This document shows, piece after piece, positions 18,701 through 25,833 of a DNA stretch of 64,000 nt. The DNA lies in the NCBI GenBank assembly GCA_963701735.1, contig CAVPBI010000007.1, positions 1-64,000 of the forward strand. The letters run 5' to 3'. Below the pieces are notes generated by a model that ran no database searches, was not told where the DNA came from, and saw only the letters and a program-made list of their open reading frames with translations. The stretch comes from CAWABB01 sp963701735. GTDB lineage: Bacteria; Bacteroidota; Ignavibacteria; UBA10030; UBA6906. The translations under genes were made by a program, and so were the position numbers. Position 1 is the stretch's first letter. The number at the start of each line of letters is the position of its first letter.

Positions 18701-18835
18701 CTCATAGAACGTGAAGTGCGGTCCGCCTTCCCGCTGGCTCACACTCTTGCCGAAGATCCCCCGTTCCTTCCAGAACGCGAGGATCTCTTCCTCCATCTTG
18801 GGATACGCCAGCTTGTCTGTCAGTTCCTTGAACAT
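15701..18835 (-). CDS. ileS: isoleucyl-tRNA synthetase
   Basis: A 1044-residue class I aminoacyl-tRNA synthetase charging tRNA-Ile. The HIGH-like motif is in GPPTANGRPGIHHVMSR (residues 46-62), followed by AGWDTHGLPVEIEVEKQLG. The KMSKS loop DGQKMSKSRGN is near residue 590. The editing domain shows SFLVWTTTPWTLISN and GTGIVHMAPAYGEDD. The anticodon-binding domain and a C-terminal extension complete a length close to the Thermus-type enzyme. CGSCGARKC and CSCGG in the insertion (near residues 465-510) look like zinc knuckles. It starts two bases after the purine nucleoside phosphorylase stop. Confidence 0.97.
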   Translation of the reverse strand: MFKELTDKLAYPKMEEEILAFWKERGIFGKSVSQREGGPHFTFYEGPPTANGRPGIHHVMSRTVKDLVCRYKTMRGYRVARKAGWDTHGLPVEIEVEKQLGFKHKEDIVRYGVAEFNRTCRESVWRYKTDWEKMTERMGYWVDMTRPYVTFENEYIESVWWSLKRFFDAGLIYKGHKIQPYCPRCETPLSSHEVSLGYDDVKDPSVYVRMRLTSEPGTSFLVWTTTPWTLISNVALAVAPDVEYVTVETNGERLILAEARLSVLDGEYTIVDRRRGKNLVGLEYERLFSYHPVDSRAFYVVAGDFVTTEDGTGIVHMAPAYGEDDARVGREMGLPTIHPVSKSGTFGPEVTDFAGKFVKDADADIIRVLKERRILYRKETITHSYPHCWRCSTPLLYYARDSWYIETTKYADRMMELNRQIRWVPPEVGEGRFGNWLEENKDWALSRDRFWGTPLPIWVCGSCGARKCVGSIEDLKAGQNVQEPLDLHKPYVDAVTFPCSCGGTMTRTPELIDVWFDSGAMPFAQAHYPFENKELIERGGGYPADFICEGIDQTRGWFYSLHAIGSFLFDKPAYNAVLVNDLILDKDGQKMSKSRGNTVDPFAVLAAYGADTTRWYLITTSPPWRPTMFDVEGLGEVQRKFFGTLVNTYAFFALYANVDGFRYDGPPVPPAQRPEIDRWILSALHSLMARYTEAMESYDVTRAARMISDFTIDQLSNWYVRRNRRRFWKSESGPDKTAAYQTLYECLMAVAKMMAPFAPFLAEELYRNLTDGSSRKEAESVHLAMLPVADTGIVDAELERRMERAERIVMLVRAMRTKSNLKVRQPLSRIILPIASEEERNDVRHVEDIILDEVNVKTIEYVTDDSGLVKKRAKPNFKAIGPKFGKIAQQVAGRVKELTADDIRVLETDGTLAVSLNGSAVSLGREDVEIVREDIEGWLVESDGGLTVALDTHLTEALVAEGNAREFVNRVQNMRKDAGFLVTDRIGILVSGPADLVKSLTDLRAYIMAETLAEEFGPGAPKGDLTSTTDINGQSLSIGIERRR

Positions 18836-18837
18836 GC

Positions 18838-19662
18838 TCAGATCAGTCTCTCGACAACACCTTTCATGATCGCGGTGAGCGTCGGTTCCGCCGCCATCGC
18901 CACCGCGATGATCTCATCGACATTGGCCGGCTGGAGCGCGTCGGGGAAGCACTCGTCGGTGATGATGGACATCCCGAGCACTCGCATGCCGCTGTGGATC
19001 GCAACGATGTTTTCCGGCACGGTGGACATCCCCACCGCGTCCGCCCCGATCAGCCGCAGAAACCGGTACTCTGCCCTGGTTTCCAGATTCGGTCCCGGAA
19101 CTGCAACAAAGACGCCGCGCTGAAGGCGCACCTTGAGGTCGAGCGCCACGTCCTCCGCAAGCTTCTGGAGCCGCTTGTCGTACGGCTCCGACATATCCGG
19201 GAAGCGAGGACCGAGGCTCTCATCGTTCGGCCCGATCAGCGGGTTCCCGCCGAGCAGGTTGATGTGATCGGTGATCACCATCAGGTCGCCGCGGGAGAAG
19301 TGCGGATTCATCCCGCCGGCGGCGTTCGAGATGAGCAGGGTCGAAACCCCGAGCGCCTTCATGACCCTGACCGGGAACGTCACCTGCTGCAGCGAATACC
19401 CTTCGTAGAAATGGAAGCGCCCCTGCATAGCGACGACCTGCTTCCCCGCCAGCGTGCCGAAGATCAGCTTCCCGTGGTGCGACTCGACGGTGGAAACGGG
19501 GAAGTGCGGGATGTCCTCGTACTCGACAACGACCTCCGCGCGGATCTCCCGCACCAGTCCTCCAAGACCGGTGCCAAGAATGATGCCGATCGGCGGCCGC
19601 ATCGCCGTCCGGGTCCGGAGGTGCCGGACCGCTTCATCAATCATTGGCCGGAGTGCGCTCAT
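18838..19662 (-). CDS. purine-nucleoside phosphorylase (trimeric, PNP/MTAP family)
   Basis: A 274-residue phosphorylase splitting guanosine and inosine with phosphate to the base and ribose-1-phosphate. Motifs of the low-molecular-mass trimeric class are present: PPIGIILGTGLGGL, VESHHGKLIFG with the phosphate-binding His, QGRFHFYEGY, ISNAAGGMNPHFSRGDLM, and the base-site region AVPGPNLETRAEYRF with MSTVPENI. It overlaps the end of the DivIVA-like gene by 26 bases and precedes ileS by two bases, so co-translation is likely. Together with the deoxynucleoside kinase it makes a modest salvage set. Confidence 0.94.
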   Translation of the reverse strand: MSALRPMIDEAVRHLRTRTAMRPPIGIILGTGLGGLVREIRAEVVVEYEDIPHFPVSTVESHHGKLIFGTLAGKQVVAMQGRFHFYEGYSLQQVTFPVRVMKALGVSTLLISNAAGGMNPHFSRGDLMVITDHINLLGGNPLIGPNDESLGPRFPDMSEPYDKRLQKLAEDVALDLKVRLQRGVFVAVPGPNLETRAEYRFLRLIGADAVGMSTVPENIVAIHSGMRVLGMSIITDECFPDALQPANVDEIIAVAMAAEPTLTAIMKGVVERLI

Positions 19663-20194
19663 TCTCCAAGCTCCTGAGGACGCTGTCGATCTCGATGATA
19701 TCTTTCCCCGTACCCAATGAGGTGCCGCCGGAGTAGTCGTCGGCGGCGGTGGCTTCCAGAGTTTTCAGCACATCCAGTTCGGTAGTCAGCAGGACCCGGA
19801 GCCTGTTCACGAGCCCTTCCCTTCGGCCCTGCAGGCCGACAATGTCGTTCTTCAGGCGGCCAAGGTCCGTCTGGGCTTGCTCGACAATCCTGGCGGCTTT
19901 CTGTTCCGCCTCGCGGACAATCAGCTCCGCTTCTTTGCGTGCCGTCTCGTACGTCTTCCCGGTCGTCTCCTGGGCCTGGAGCAGTGTCTGCTGCAAGGTT
20001 TTCTCGATCGTCCGGTAGTCCTTGAGTTGCACTTCCAGTTCGGTCGCCCGCTCGCGCAGCTCTTTCTGCGCGCGGAGGGCCTCCTCAAGCTCGACGGCGA
20101 TCATATCCATAAAGGTGTCGACCTCGACGATGTCGTACCCGCGGATGACCCGCTTGAATTCCTGGCGCTTGACGTCCAGCGGCGTGAGCTTCAT
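19637..20194 (-). CDS. DivIVA domain-containing coiled-coil protein
   Basis: A 185-residue DivIVA-like protein. The N-terminal MKLTPLDVKRQEFKRVIRGYD and VEVDTFMDMIAVEL are the conserved membrane-binding DivIVA motif, with Gly-Tyr-Asp at the turn. Residues 30-150 are continuous coiled coil (ELRERATELEVQLKDYRTIE). Such proteins sense negative curvature and recruit partners to poles or septa. It overlaps yggS (four bases upstream) and the phosphorylase gene (26 bases downstream). yggS next to division genes is common in Gram-positives, so a role in cell division or polarity is plausible but not shown. Confidence 0.88.
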   Translation of the reverse strand: MKLTPLDVKRQEFKRVIRGYDIVEVDTFMDMIAVELEEALRAQKELRERATELEVQLKDYRTIEKTLQQTLLQAQETTGKTYETARKEAELIVREAEQKAARIVEQAQTDLGRLKNDIVGLQGRREGLVNRLRVLLTTELDVLKTLEATAADDYSGGTSLGTGKDIIEIDSVLRSLENERTPAND

Positions 20195-20904
20195 GACTGG
20201 TCCCTTTCTCTTGGCGGCCGCACCCGGTGTCCGAAGATCGCGGTTCCGATCCTGATGATGGTCGCCCCTTCCTCGATCGCGACCTCGAAATCCCCGGTCA
20301 TGCCCATGGACAGGTGCCGCATCGTGACGTTGTCCTGGGGGACCGCCGCGATACTGTCGCGCAGCTCGCGGAGCAAACGAAACATCGGACGCGATCCCTC
20401 GGGGTCGGGCAGAAACGGTCCGATGGTCATCAACCCGGCAATCCGCAGGTTCGGGAACGGTTGCATCGACCGGACGAGCGACTCGGCGCCATCGGGCCGG
20501 ACGCCGAACTTGGATCCTTCGCCCGTGGTGTTGACTTCGATCAGCACGTCGAGAACACGGCCGGCCTCACGCACGCGGCGGTCAAGCTCGCGCGCAAGGG
20601 CGACGGAATCTACGGCGTGGATCAAGTGTGCAAACGGCGCCACCATCCGGGCCTTATTGCTCTGCAGGTGGCCGACGAAGTGCCAGCGAATGGCTTTGTC
20701 GCCCAGCACTTCGCGCTTGTGCCGCAACTCCTGGACGTAGTTCTCGCCGATGTCACCAACGCCCGCCTGCACCACCTCACGGACCGTCTCGGCGGGGAAC
20801 GTCTTTGCCACCGCCACGAGGGTCACCTCGACCGGATCCCGCCCGATTCGCTCGCAGCAGCGGGCGATCCGCTCGCGAATCATTTTCACGTTGGCGGGAA
20901 TCAT
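20191..20904 (-). CDS. YggS/PLPBP-family pyridoxal-phosphate homeostasis protein
   Basis: A 237-residue single-domain PLP-binding protein, with a fold like the alanine racemase N-domain and a role in vitamin B6 and amino-acid homeostasis. The PLP lysine is in VTLVAVAKTFPAE. Further motifs are GENYVQE, WHFVGHLQSNK, VDS, VLIEVNTTGEGSKFG and LSMGMTGDFEVAIEEGATIIRIGTAIFG (in pieces). It heads the seven-gene minus-strand operon that continues through divIVA, pnp, ileS, dksA-like, lspA and rluA-like. A good promoter lies just upstream at 20921-20949. Confidence 0.94.
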   Translation of the reverse strand: MIPANVKMIRERIARCCERIGRDPVEVTLVAVAKTFPAETVREVVQAGVGDIGENYVQELRHKREVLGDKAIRWHFVGHLQSNKARMVAPFAHLIHAVDSVALARELDRRVREAGRVLDVLIEVNTTGEGSKFGVRPDGAESLVRSMQPFPNLRIAGLMTIGPFLPDPEGSRPMFRLLRELRDSIAAVPQDNVTMRHLSMGMTGDFEVAIEEGATIIRIGTAIFGHRVRPPRERDQS

Positions 20905-20920
20905 AAACTTTCAAGACCAT

Positions 20921-20949
20921 AATATATCCCATTCGGTTCTCATAATCAA
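20921..20949 (-). promoter_or_regulatory. sigma70-type promoter of the yggS-ileS operon
   Basis: On the minus strand TTGATT (20949-20944), exactly 17 bases, then TATATT (20926-20921), with ATG 20904 about 16 bases further on. The same TTGATT-17-TATATT arrangement occurs upstream of the DUF4136 lipoprotein, which supports it as a genuine housekeeping promoter type here. Confidence 0.6.
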
Positions 20950-21086
20950 AGAAACCGGGCCGTATGAGGCCCTTTGCGGCCAAGAGCTTACCTTGACTTG
21001 AGAGCCATTTTTCTGTTACTTGCGTTTGATGGGCGACGTTATCGCCCCCAATGAGCGATGTTGTTTTAGCAGGTAAGGGCGGGGGA

Positions 21087-22511
21087 ATGAGCACCTTCGA
21101 TTTCAGTGGCTTTTTCGACGAGAACGAGGAGGAAGAGCGGGACCGCGATCGTCTCGACGAAGAGCTAAAGAAATACCGGGACCTGCTCAAGAGCGGCGCG
21201 GACGGGATTACCAGCATCGAGGGTCTCGAAGAGCTGGTCAATTACTGCTTTGACCGCGAGAAATACGACGACGCCCTCCAGTTCGTGAACCGCCTGCTGT
21301 CCCTCGTCCCCTACAGCGCTGACAACTGGCTCCGCAAGGGCCTGATCCTCAGCAACCTCCTGCGTCACGACGACGCCCTCGAGGCCTTTGACCGCGCCCT
21401 CCACCTCAACCCCGTCGACCCGGAGATCCTGATCAACAAGGGAATCACCCTGGACGACCTCGGACGGACGGAAGAGGCGATCGCATGCTTCGAGCGGGCG
21501 CTGGACATCGACCCGGGCAACTCTGAAGCGTTCTTCAACAAGGGCATCAGCCTCGAAAAAACCGGCCGGTACGAGGAGGCCTCCCAGATCTTCCGCTTCC
21601 TGGTGGAAGGCAACCCGAACCACAAGGATGCGTGGTACGAGCTGGGCTATTGCTTCGACTACCTCGACCGGGCGCGCGATTCCCTCCGGTGCTACGACGA
21701 GCACCTGACAATCGACCCGAACAACTACAACGCCTGGTACAACCGCGGTATCGTCCTGAACCGGATGATGCAGTACAACCGCGCCATCGAAAGCTACGAC
21801 ATGGCGCTCGCGCTCCACGAGAATTTCCCTGCGGCGTGGTACAACAAGGGGAACGCGTACGCCAACATCGGGAAGCTTCACGACGCCCTGGCCTGCTACC
21901 GTGAAACCCTCCGGCTGGATGAGAAAGACGTTCCGGCCTGGCACAACCTGGGCAACGCGTACGAGGAGCTCGGCGAGTACGAGGAGGCCATCCGCTGCTT
22001 CACCCGGGCAATCTCCTGCGACCCGAACCATTACGAATCGTACTTCGGCCGCGGGAGCTGCCTTGATTCGATGGAACAGTTCCGACGCGCCCTGCTCGAC
22101 TACAACAAGGCCCTCTCGATCTGCAAGGACTACCCCGAACTCTGGTACGCCAAGGCCGACCTCCTCTATAACATGGGGAAGATCCGGGAGTCGGTTGCCT
22201 GCTATCGCATGGTCACAAAGCTGGAGCCGGACAACGTCGAGGCATGGCTCGACTATGGAGAAACGCTCGTCGAGCTCGGACTGCTGAAGCAGGCGCTCAA
22301 GGCGTTTGACCAGGCGGTGCAGGTGAACCCGCAGCTGGCGGAGCCGCATTACAGCAGAGCCAAGGTGCTCCTCGTCCTGGACCGGGCGGCGGAGGCGATG
22401 GAGTCGCTCAGGTCCGCATTCTCGCTCGATCCGGAAAAGCGGAAGGAGTTTGAGAGCGACTTCCCTTCCGTGCGGACGATGAAGGAATACCGCTCGCTCT
22501 TCCGGGAGTAA
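21087..22511 (+). CDS. tetratricopeptide repeat protein
   Basis: A protein of about 474 residues built almost wholly of TPR units. After an acidic N-terminus (FDFSGFFDENEEEERDRDRL) come about a dozen repeats of 34 residues, for example YDDALQFVNRLLSLVPYSAD, HDDALEAFDRALHLNPVDPE, TEEAIACFERALDIDPGNSE. There is no signal peptide or membrane segment, so it is cytoplasmic and probably a protein-interaction scaffold. ATG 21087 is preferred because GGGCGGGGGA precedes it directly. ATG 21051 would add 12 residues. A strong terminator follows at 22534. It is divergent from yggS. Confidence 0.88.
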   Translation: MSTFDFSGFFDENEEEERDRDRLDEELKKYRDLLKSGADGITSIEGLEELVNYCFDREKYDDALQFVNRLLSLVPYSADNWLRKGLILSNLLRHDDALEAFDRALHLNPVDPEILINKGITLDDLGRTEEAIACFERALDIDPGNSEAFFNKGISLEKTGRYEEASQIFRFLVEGNPNHKDAWYELGYCFDYLDRARDSLRCYDEHLTIDPNNYNAWYNRGIVLNRMMQYNRAIESYDMALALHENFPAAWYNKGNAYANIGKLHDALACYRETLRLDEKDVPAWHNLGNAYEELGEYEEAIRCFTRAISCDPNHYESYFGRGSCLDSMEQFRRALLDYNKALSICKDYPELWYAKADLLYNMGKIRESVACYRMVTKLEPDNVEAWLDYGETLVELGLLKQALKAFDQAVQVNPQLAEPHYSRAKVLLVLDRAAEAMESLRSAFSLDPEKRKEFESDFPSVRTMKEYRSLFRE

Positions 22512-22533
22512 CCCCGAGATTCAGGCCGCAACT

Positions 22534-22565
22534 CCCCCGCCCTCTTCCCGAGGACGGGGGTTTTT
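22534..22565 (+). terminator. rho-independent terminator after the TPR gene
   Basis: An 11-base stem with one mismatch (22534-22544 with 22550-22560; CCCCCGCCCTC against GAGGACGGGGG), loop TTCCC, then TTTTT (22561-22565). It separates the TPR gene from larE. Confidence 0.88.
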
Positions 22566-22593
22566 GTGCCCGCCATGGTCAGCGTGAGGAACA

Positions 22594-23439
22594 ATGATCG
22601 ACGAATCACTCGCAGCGAAGCACGAGACGCTTCAGGCAATTCTCAGGGAGATGCAGGCGGTGGCAATCGCCTACTCCGGCGGCGTGGACAGCACGCTGTT
22701 GCTCAGGGTTGCCGCCGATGTGCTGGGCGCGCGCGCGCTTGCCATGATCGGCCGTTCGGCCACCTACCCCACCACGGAATTCGAAGAGGCCATGGCACGT
22801 GCCACGGCGATGGGCGTACGGGTGGTGGTGGTGACAACAGAAGAGACGGACGATATCAAGTTCCGCGAGAACCCGCCGGACCGCTGCTACTACTGTAAGA
22901 CCGAGCTGTTCGGAAAACTGGGCGCTCTGGCCGAGGCGGAAAACATCCCGTGGATCGCCGACGGGACCATCGCCGACGACGTCGGGGATTTCCGCCCGGG
23001 CATGCGGGCTCATGACGAGCGGAATGTGCGGTCGCCGCTGCTCGAGGCCGGATTCACCAAGGAGGACGTGCGGGCGCTCTCCCGCGCTCTCGGCCTTCCG
23101 ACGTGGGACAAGCCGTCCTTTGCCTGTCTCTCATCGCGCTTCCCGTACGGCACGGGCATCACAGCGGAAAACCTTTCGCGTGTCGATCGCGCCGAACGGA
23201 TCCTGCGTGACGCGGGGTTCAAGCGCTACCGCGTCCGGTTCCATGACGATCGCACCGCGCGCATCGAGGTCAGCCCTCAGGAGATCCCGTGGCTGCTCGA
23301 CCCAACCCTGCGCGAGCAGATCGTCGGGCAGATGAAGGAACTCGGGTTCACGTACGTCACGCTCGACCTGCAGGGATACCGCACCGGCTCGATGAACGAG
23401 GTCCTGCCGGATGAGGTGAAGCAACAGTACGCGGGCTGA
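22594..23439 (+). CDS. larE: ATP-dependent sacrificial sulfur transferase LarE
   Basis: A 281-residue PP-loop enzyme that donates sulfur to the pyridinium dicarboxylate precursor of the nickel-pincer cofactor. The PP-loop is AYSGGVDSTLLL (residues 26-37), with DRCYYCKTELF, and the sulfur-donating cysteine motif KPSFACLSSRFPYGTGI is intact. The C-terminus RVRFHDDRTARIEVSPQEI is typical. larB and larC are not in the window, so the cofactor pathway must be completed elsewhere or the enzyme serves another sulfur-transfer role. GAGG precedes the ATG. Confidence 0.93.
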   Translation: MIDESLAAKHETLQAILREMQAVAIAYSGGVDSTLLLRVAADVLGARALAMIGRSATYPTTEFEEAMARATAMGVRVVVVTTEETDDIKFRENPPDRCYYCKTELFGKLGALAEAENIPWIADGTIADDVGDFRPGMRAHDERNVRSPLLEAGFTKEDVRALSRALGLPTWDKPSFACLSSRFPYGTGITAENLSRVDRAERILRDAGFKRYRVRFHDDRTARIEVSPQEIPWLLDPTLREQIVGQMKELGFTYVTLDLQGYRTGSMNEVLPDEVKQQYAG

Positions 23440-23515
23440 GGCCCTGCTCGCCATCACCCTCGTCGACCCTGTCGAAAAACCTGTCCGGCAACGGGTAGTA
23501 TCTATGGGAGCCATC

Positions 23516-24334
23516 ATGAACTTCACGGAACGACTGCGCGACGTCCAGCGGAACCGCACGAGCCTTGTATGCATCGGACTTGACACCGACAGGGGCAAGC
23601 TGCCCGCATCGCTCAGGACGCACGACGACCCGGTCTTTGAGTTCAACCGAAGGATCATTGAGGCCACGCATGATCTGGTGTGCGCCTACAAGATCAACCT
23701 TGCGTTCTATGAGGTCACCGGTGAGCACGGATGGCGCACCGTACACCGGACGCTGTCCGTCATTCCGAAAGAGATCGTCACCATCGGGGACGCGAAGCGC
23801 GGGGATATCGGCAACTCCTCGGCAATGTATGCAAAGGCGCTGGCACAGGACTACGGCTTCACGGCAAGTACCGTGAATCCGTACATGGGGTTCGACTCGG
23901 TCGAGCCCTTCCTTGCACATCCCGAGCAGGGCGCGTTCATTCTCGCGGTGACATCAAACCCCGGCGCCAGAGATTTCCAGTACGCAAAAATAGCGGGCCG
24001 TCCGCTGTACGAACGGGTGATCAGGAAAGCCAAAGCCTGGAACACGAACAAGAACATCGGGCTTGTCGTCGGTGCCACCCGCCCGAAGGAGATGCACACG
24101 GTCCGCCGAATGGTGCCCGACATGCCGATCCTCATCCCGGGTATTGGCGCGCAGGGCGGCGACCTGCAGGCGGCCGTCCGCTATGGATGTGACCGCAAGG
24201 GCGAGCTTGCGATTATCAATGCGAGCCGAAGCGTCATCTTCGCCTCGTCAGGCGACGACTTCGCCGGGGCGGCACGGGCGGCCGCGGCGAAGCTCCGGGA
24301 TGAGATCAATCAGTATCGGGACACGTACTTCTGA
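23516..24334 (+). CDS. pyrF: orotidine 5'-phosphate decarboxylase (type 2)
   Basis: OMP decarboxylase, about 272 residues, making UMP in the last step of pyrimidine synthesis. Motifs are LVCIGLDTDRGKLP, YKINLAFYEVTGEHGWR, the catalytic IGDAKRGDIGNSS, and TVNPYMGFDSVEPFL. The length and the GFD motif mark the longer type 2 class. ATG 23516 is preferred since GGGAG lies five bases upstream. ATG 23504 would add four residues. The stop codon overlaps the apparent CTG start of the DUF2851 gene. Confidence 0.94.
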   Translation: MNFTERLRDVQRNRTSLVCIGLDTDRGKLPASLRTHDDPVFEFNRRIIEATHDLVCAYKINLAFYEVTGEHGWRTVHRTLSVIPKEIVTIGDAKRGDIGNSSAMYAKALAQDYGFTASTVNPYMGFDSVEPFLAHPEQGAFILAVTSNPGARDFQYAKIAGRPLYERVIRKAKAWNTNKNIGLVVGATRPKEMHTVRRMVPDMPILIPGIGAQGGDLQAAVRYGCDRKGELAIINASRSVIFASSGDDFAGAARAAAAKLRDEINQYRDTYF

Positions 24335-25833
24335 TCGGGATCCCCGAGCGGATCGTACGCCATCTCTGGCAACACGCGCTCATTCCCTCCGAGGCGCTGT
24401 CCACGACGGACGGCCGACCCGTCGAGATTCTTTTCCCCGGCACTCCCAACGACGACAGCGGTCCCGATTTTCTCAAGGCACGGGTGAGAATCGGCGGTGT
24501 CCTGTATTCCGGTTCAGTGGAAATTCACCGGGACGTGTCCGACTGGACGGGCCACCGCCATCACGAAGATGACCGGTACAACGACGTCATCCTCCATGTC
24601 GCCCTTTCTGCCCGGACCTCCACGACAAAGAACTGGACCAGAAGCGGACGTCCACTTCCGGTGATGCTGCTCGGGCGCCATCTGGACGGCGGACCTCTTC
24701 TCCGCCACGCACGGTGGAGCCCTCCCCGCCCGGCTGACGGGGAACACGCTCTCCCCTGCGCCAGCGTCAACGAGCTGATACCTCCCGACCTCCTTCTGGG
24801 ATGGCTCACGCGCCTCGGGAACGAACGACTGGCAAGGAAGTCGCTTCGCTGGGGGCAGAGACTCACCGCCCTGCTTGATGAGATTCGGGATCCGGGAGGG
24901 GCACACACCGGAGCCATCGCCGGCCGTACCGCGTCGCGGTACACGCGCGGTGATTTCGTGTCGCCGGTGCTCTGGAATCAGGCGCTCTACGAGGCGCTGA
25001 TGGAGGGGCTCGGGTATGCCAAGAACCGGCAGGCCTTCCGGACCCTCGCGCGGACCATCCGGCTGGCATCGCTCCGGCGCCTCGGGCTCGACAACACTGA
25101 CGACGTCCTGGCGGTTCTCTTCGGAGCGTCGCACCTTTTGCCGGAACCCCGGGCGCTCGAAGACCCGCTTGTGCAGCGATATGCCGCCGAGCTGCGTCAT
25201 CGCTGGGGCGCGCTCTCCTGCACGTTTCCTTCCACCCCGCTCCACGCATCGGATTGGCTCTTCTTCCGCCTGCGCCCGGCCAACTTCCCCACTGCGCGCA
25301 TTGCAGCGTTCGCCCACGCCGTTCCGGCGATCTTCCGATCCGGCTTTCATGGCTGTCTGGACATCCTGCGCTCGGCCACCTCCGTCGAGGGCACGGCTCG
25401 GCGGCTCCGAAACATCCTCATCGTTCGCGCCGGCGGTGTCTGGCGGTACAGGACCAGCTTCGAGGGATCTGCTACGGGATGTGGCTCCGCCATCGGGCGC
25501 GGGCGGGCAACGGAGATGATTGTCAACGCCATCCTCCCGCTGTCGCTCCGCTTTGCGGACACCTTCGGCGATGTGGCTCTCAGGAACGCGGTCCAGGGAA
25601 TGCTGCGGGAGGGAGCGGCGGCGCCCCGGCACGGGCTCCTGTCCCGCATGCGCGCGGACCTCGTCCGTGGTCGATGTGCGGTGGACTCCCCTCTGCTCAC
25701 CCAGGGTGCGATAGAATTGTATTGCACCTACTGCGTCAGGCTCAGGTGTCGCGCGTGCGCGGTCGGGGCTGCGTGCGGGTTCGTCAGGTCTTCTGTTGCT
25801 TCTTCTTGGCCGCAGGAAAGAGGATGTTGTTGA
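24331..25833 (+). CDS. DUF2851 family protein (apparent CTG start)
   Basis: A protein of about 500 residues of the DUF2851 family, widespread in Bacteroidota/Chlorobiota and of unknown function. The conserved N-terminus PERIVRHLWQHALI, VEILFPGTPNDDSGPDF and VEIHRDVSDW is present. Much of it lies before the first ordinary start codon (GTG 24484), and the frame is closed by TGA at 24301. The only sensible start is CTG 24331, which overlaps the pyrF stop as CTGA, the usual coupled arrangement with CTG in place of ATG. The C-terminus has the family's Cys cluster (YCTYCVRLRCRACAVGAAC), possibly a metal site. Its last 50 bases overlap the convergent gene at 25784. Confidence 0.8.
   Translation: MIGIPERIVRHLWQHALIPSEALSTTDGRPVEILFPGTPNDDSGPDFLKARVRIGGVLYSGSVEIHRDVSDWTGHRHHEDDRYNDVILHVALSARTSTTKNWTRSGRPLPVMLLGRHLDGGPLLRHARWSPPRPADGEHALPCASVNELIPPDLLLGWLTRLGNERLARKSLRWGQRLTALLDEIRDPGGAHTGAIAGRTASRYTRGDFVSPVLWNQALYEALMEGLGYAKNRQAFRTLARTIRLASLRRLGLDNTDDVLAVLFGASHLLPEPRALEDPLVQRYAAELRHRWGALSCTFPSTPLHASDWLFFRLRPANFPTARIAAFAHAVPAIFRSGFHGCLDILRSATSVEGTARRLRNILIVRAGGVWRYRTSFEGSATGCGSAIGRGRATEMIVNAILPLSLRFADTFGDVALRNAVQGMLREGAAAPRHGLLSRMRADLVRGRCAVDSPLLTQGAIELYCTYCVRLRCRACAVGAACGFVRSSVASSWPQERGCC

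Noticed and set aside
15734..19123. A 1129-codon plus-strand open frame opposite ileS
   Set aside because: It lies wholly antisense to ileS and its neighbours. Its translation is Arg/Val/His-rich with no domain, the usual shadow in GC-rich DNA.
21051..21086. Earlier ATG for the TPR protein
   Set aside because: It is not excluded, but the strong purine-rich ribosome binding site stands directly before ATG 21087.
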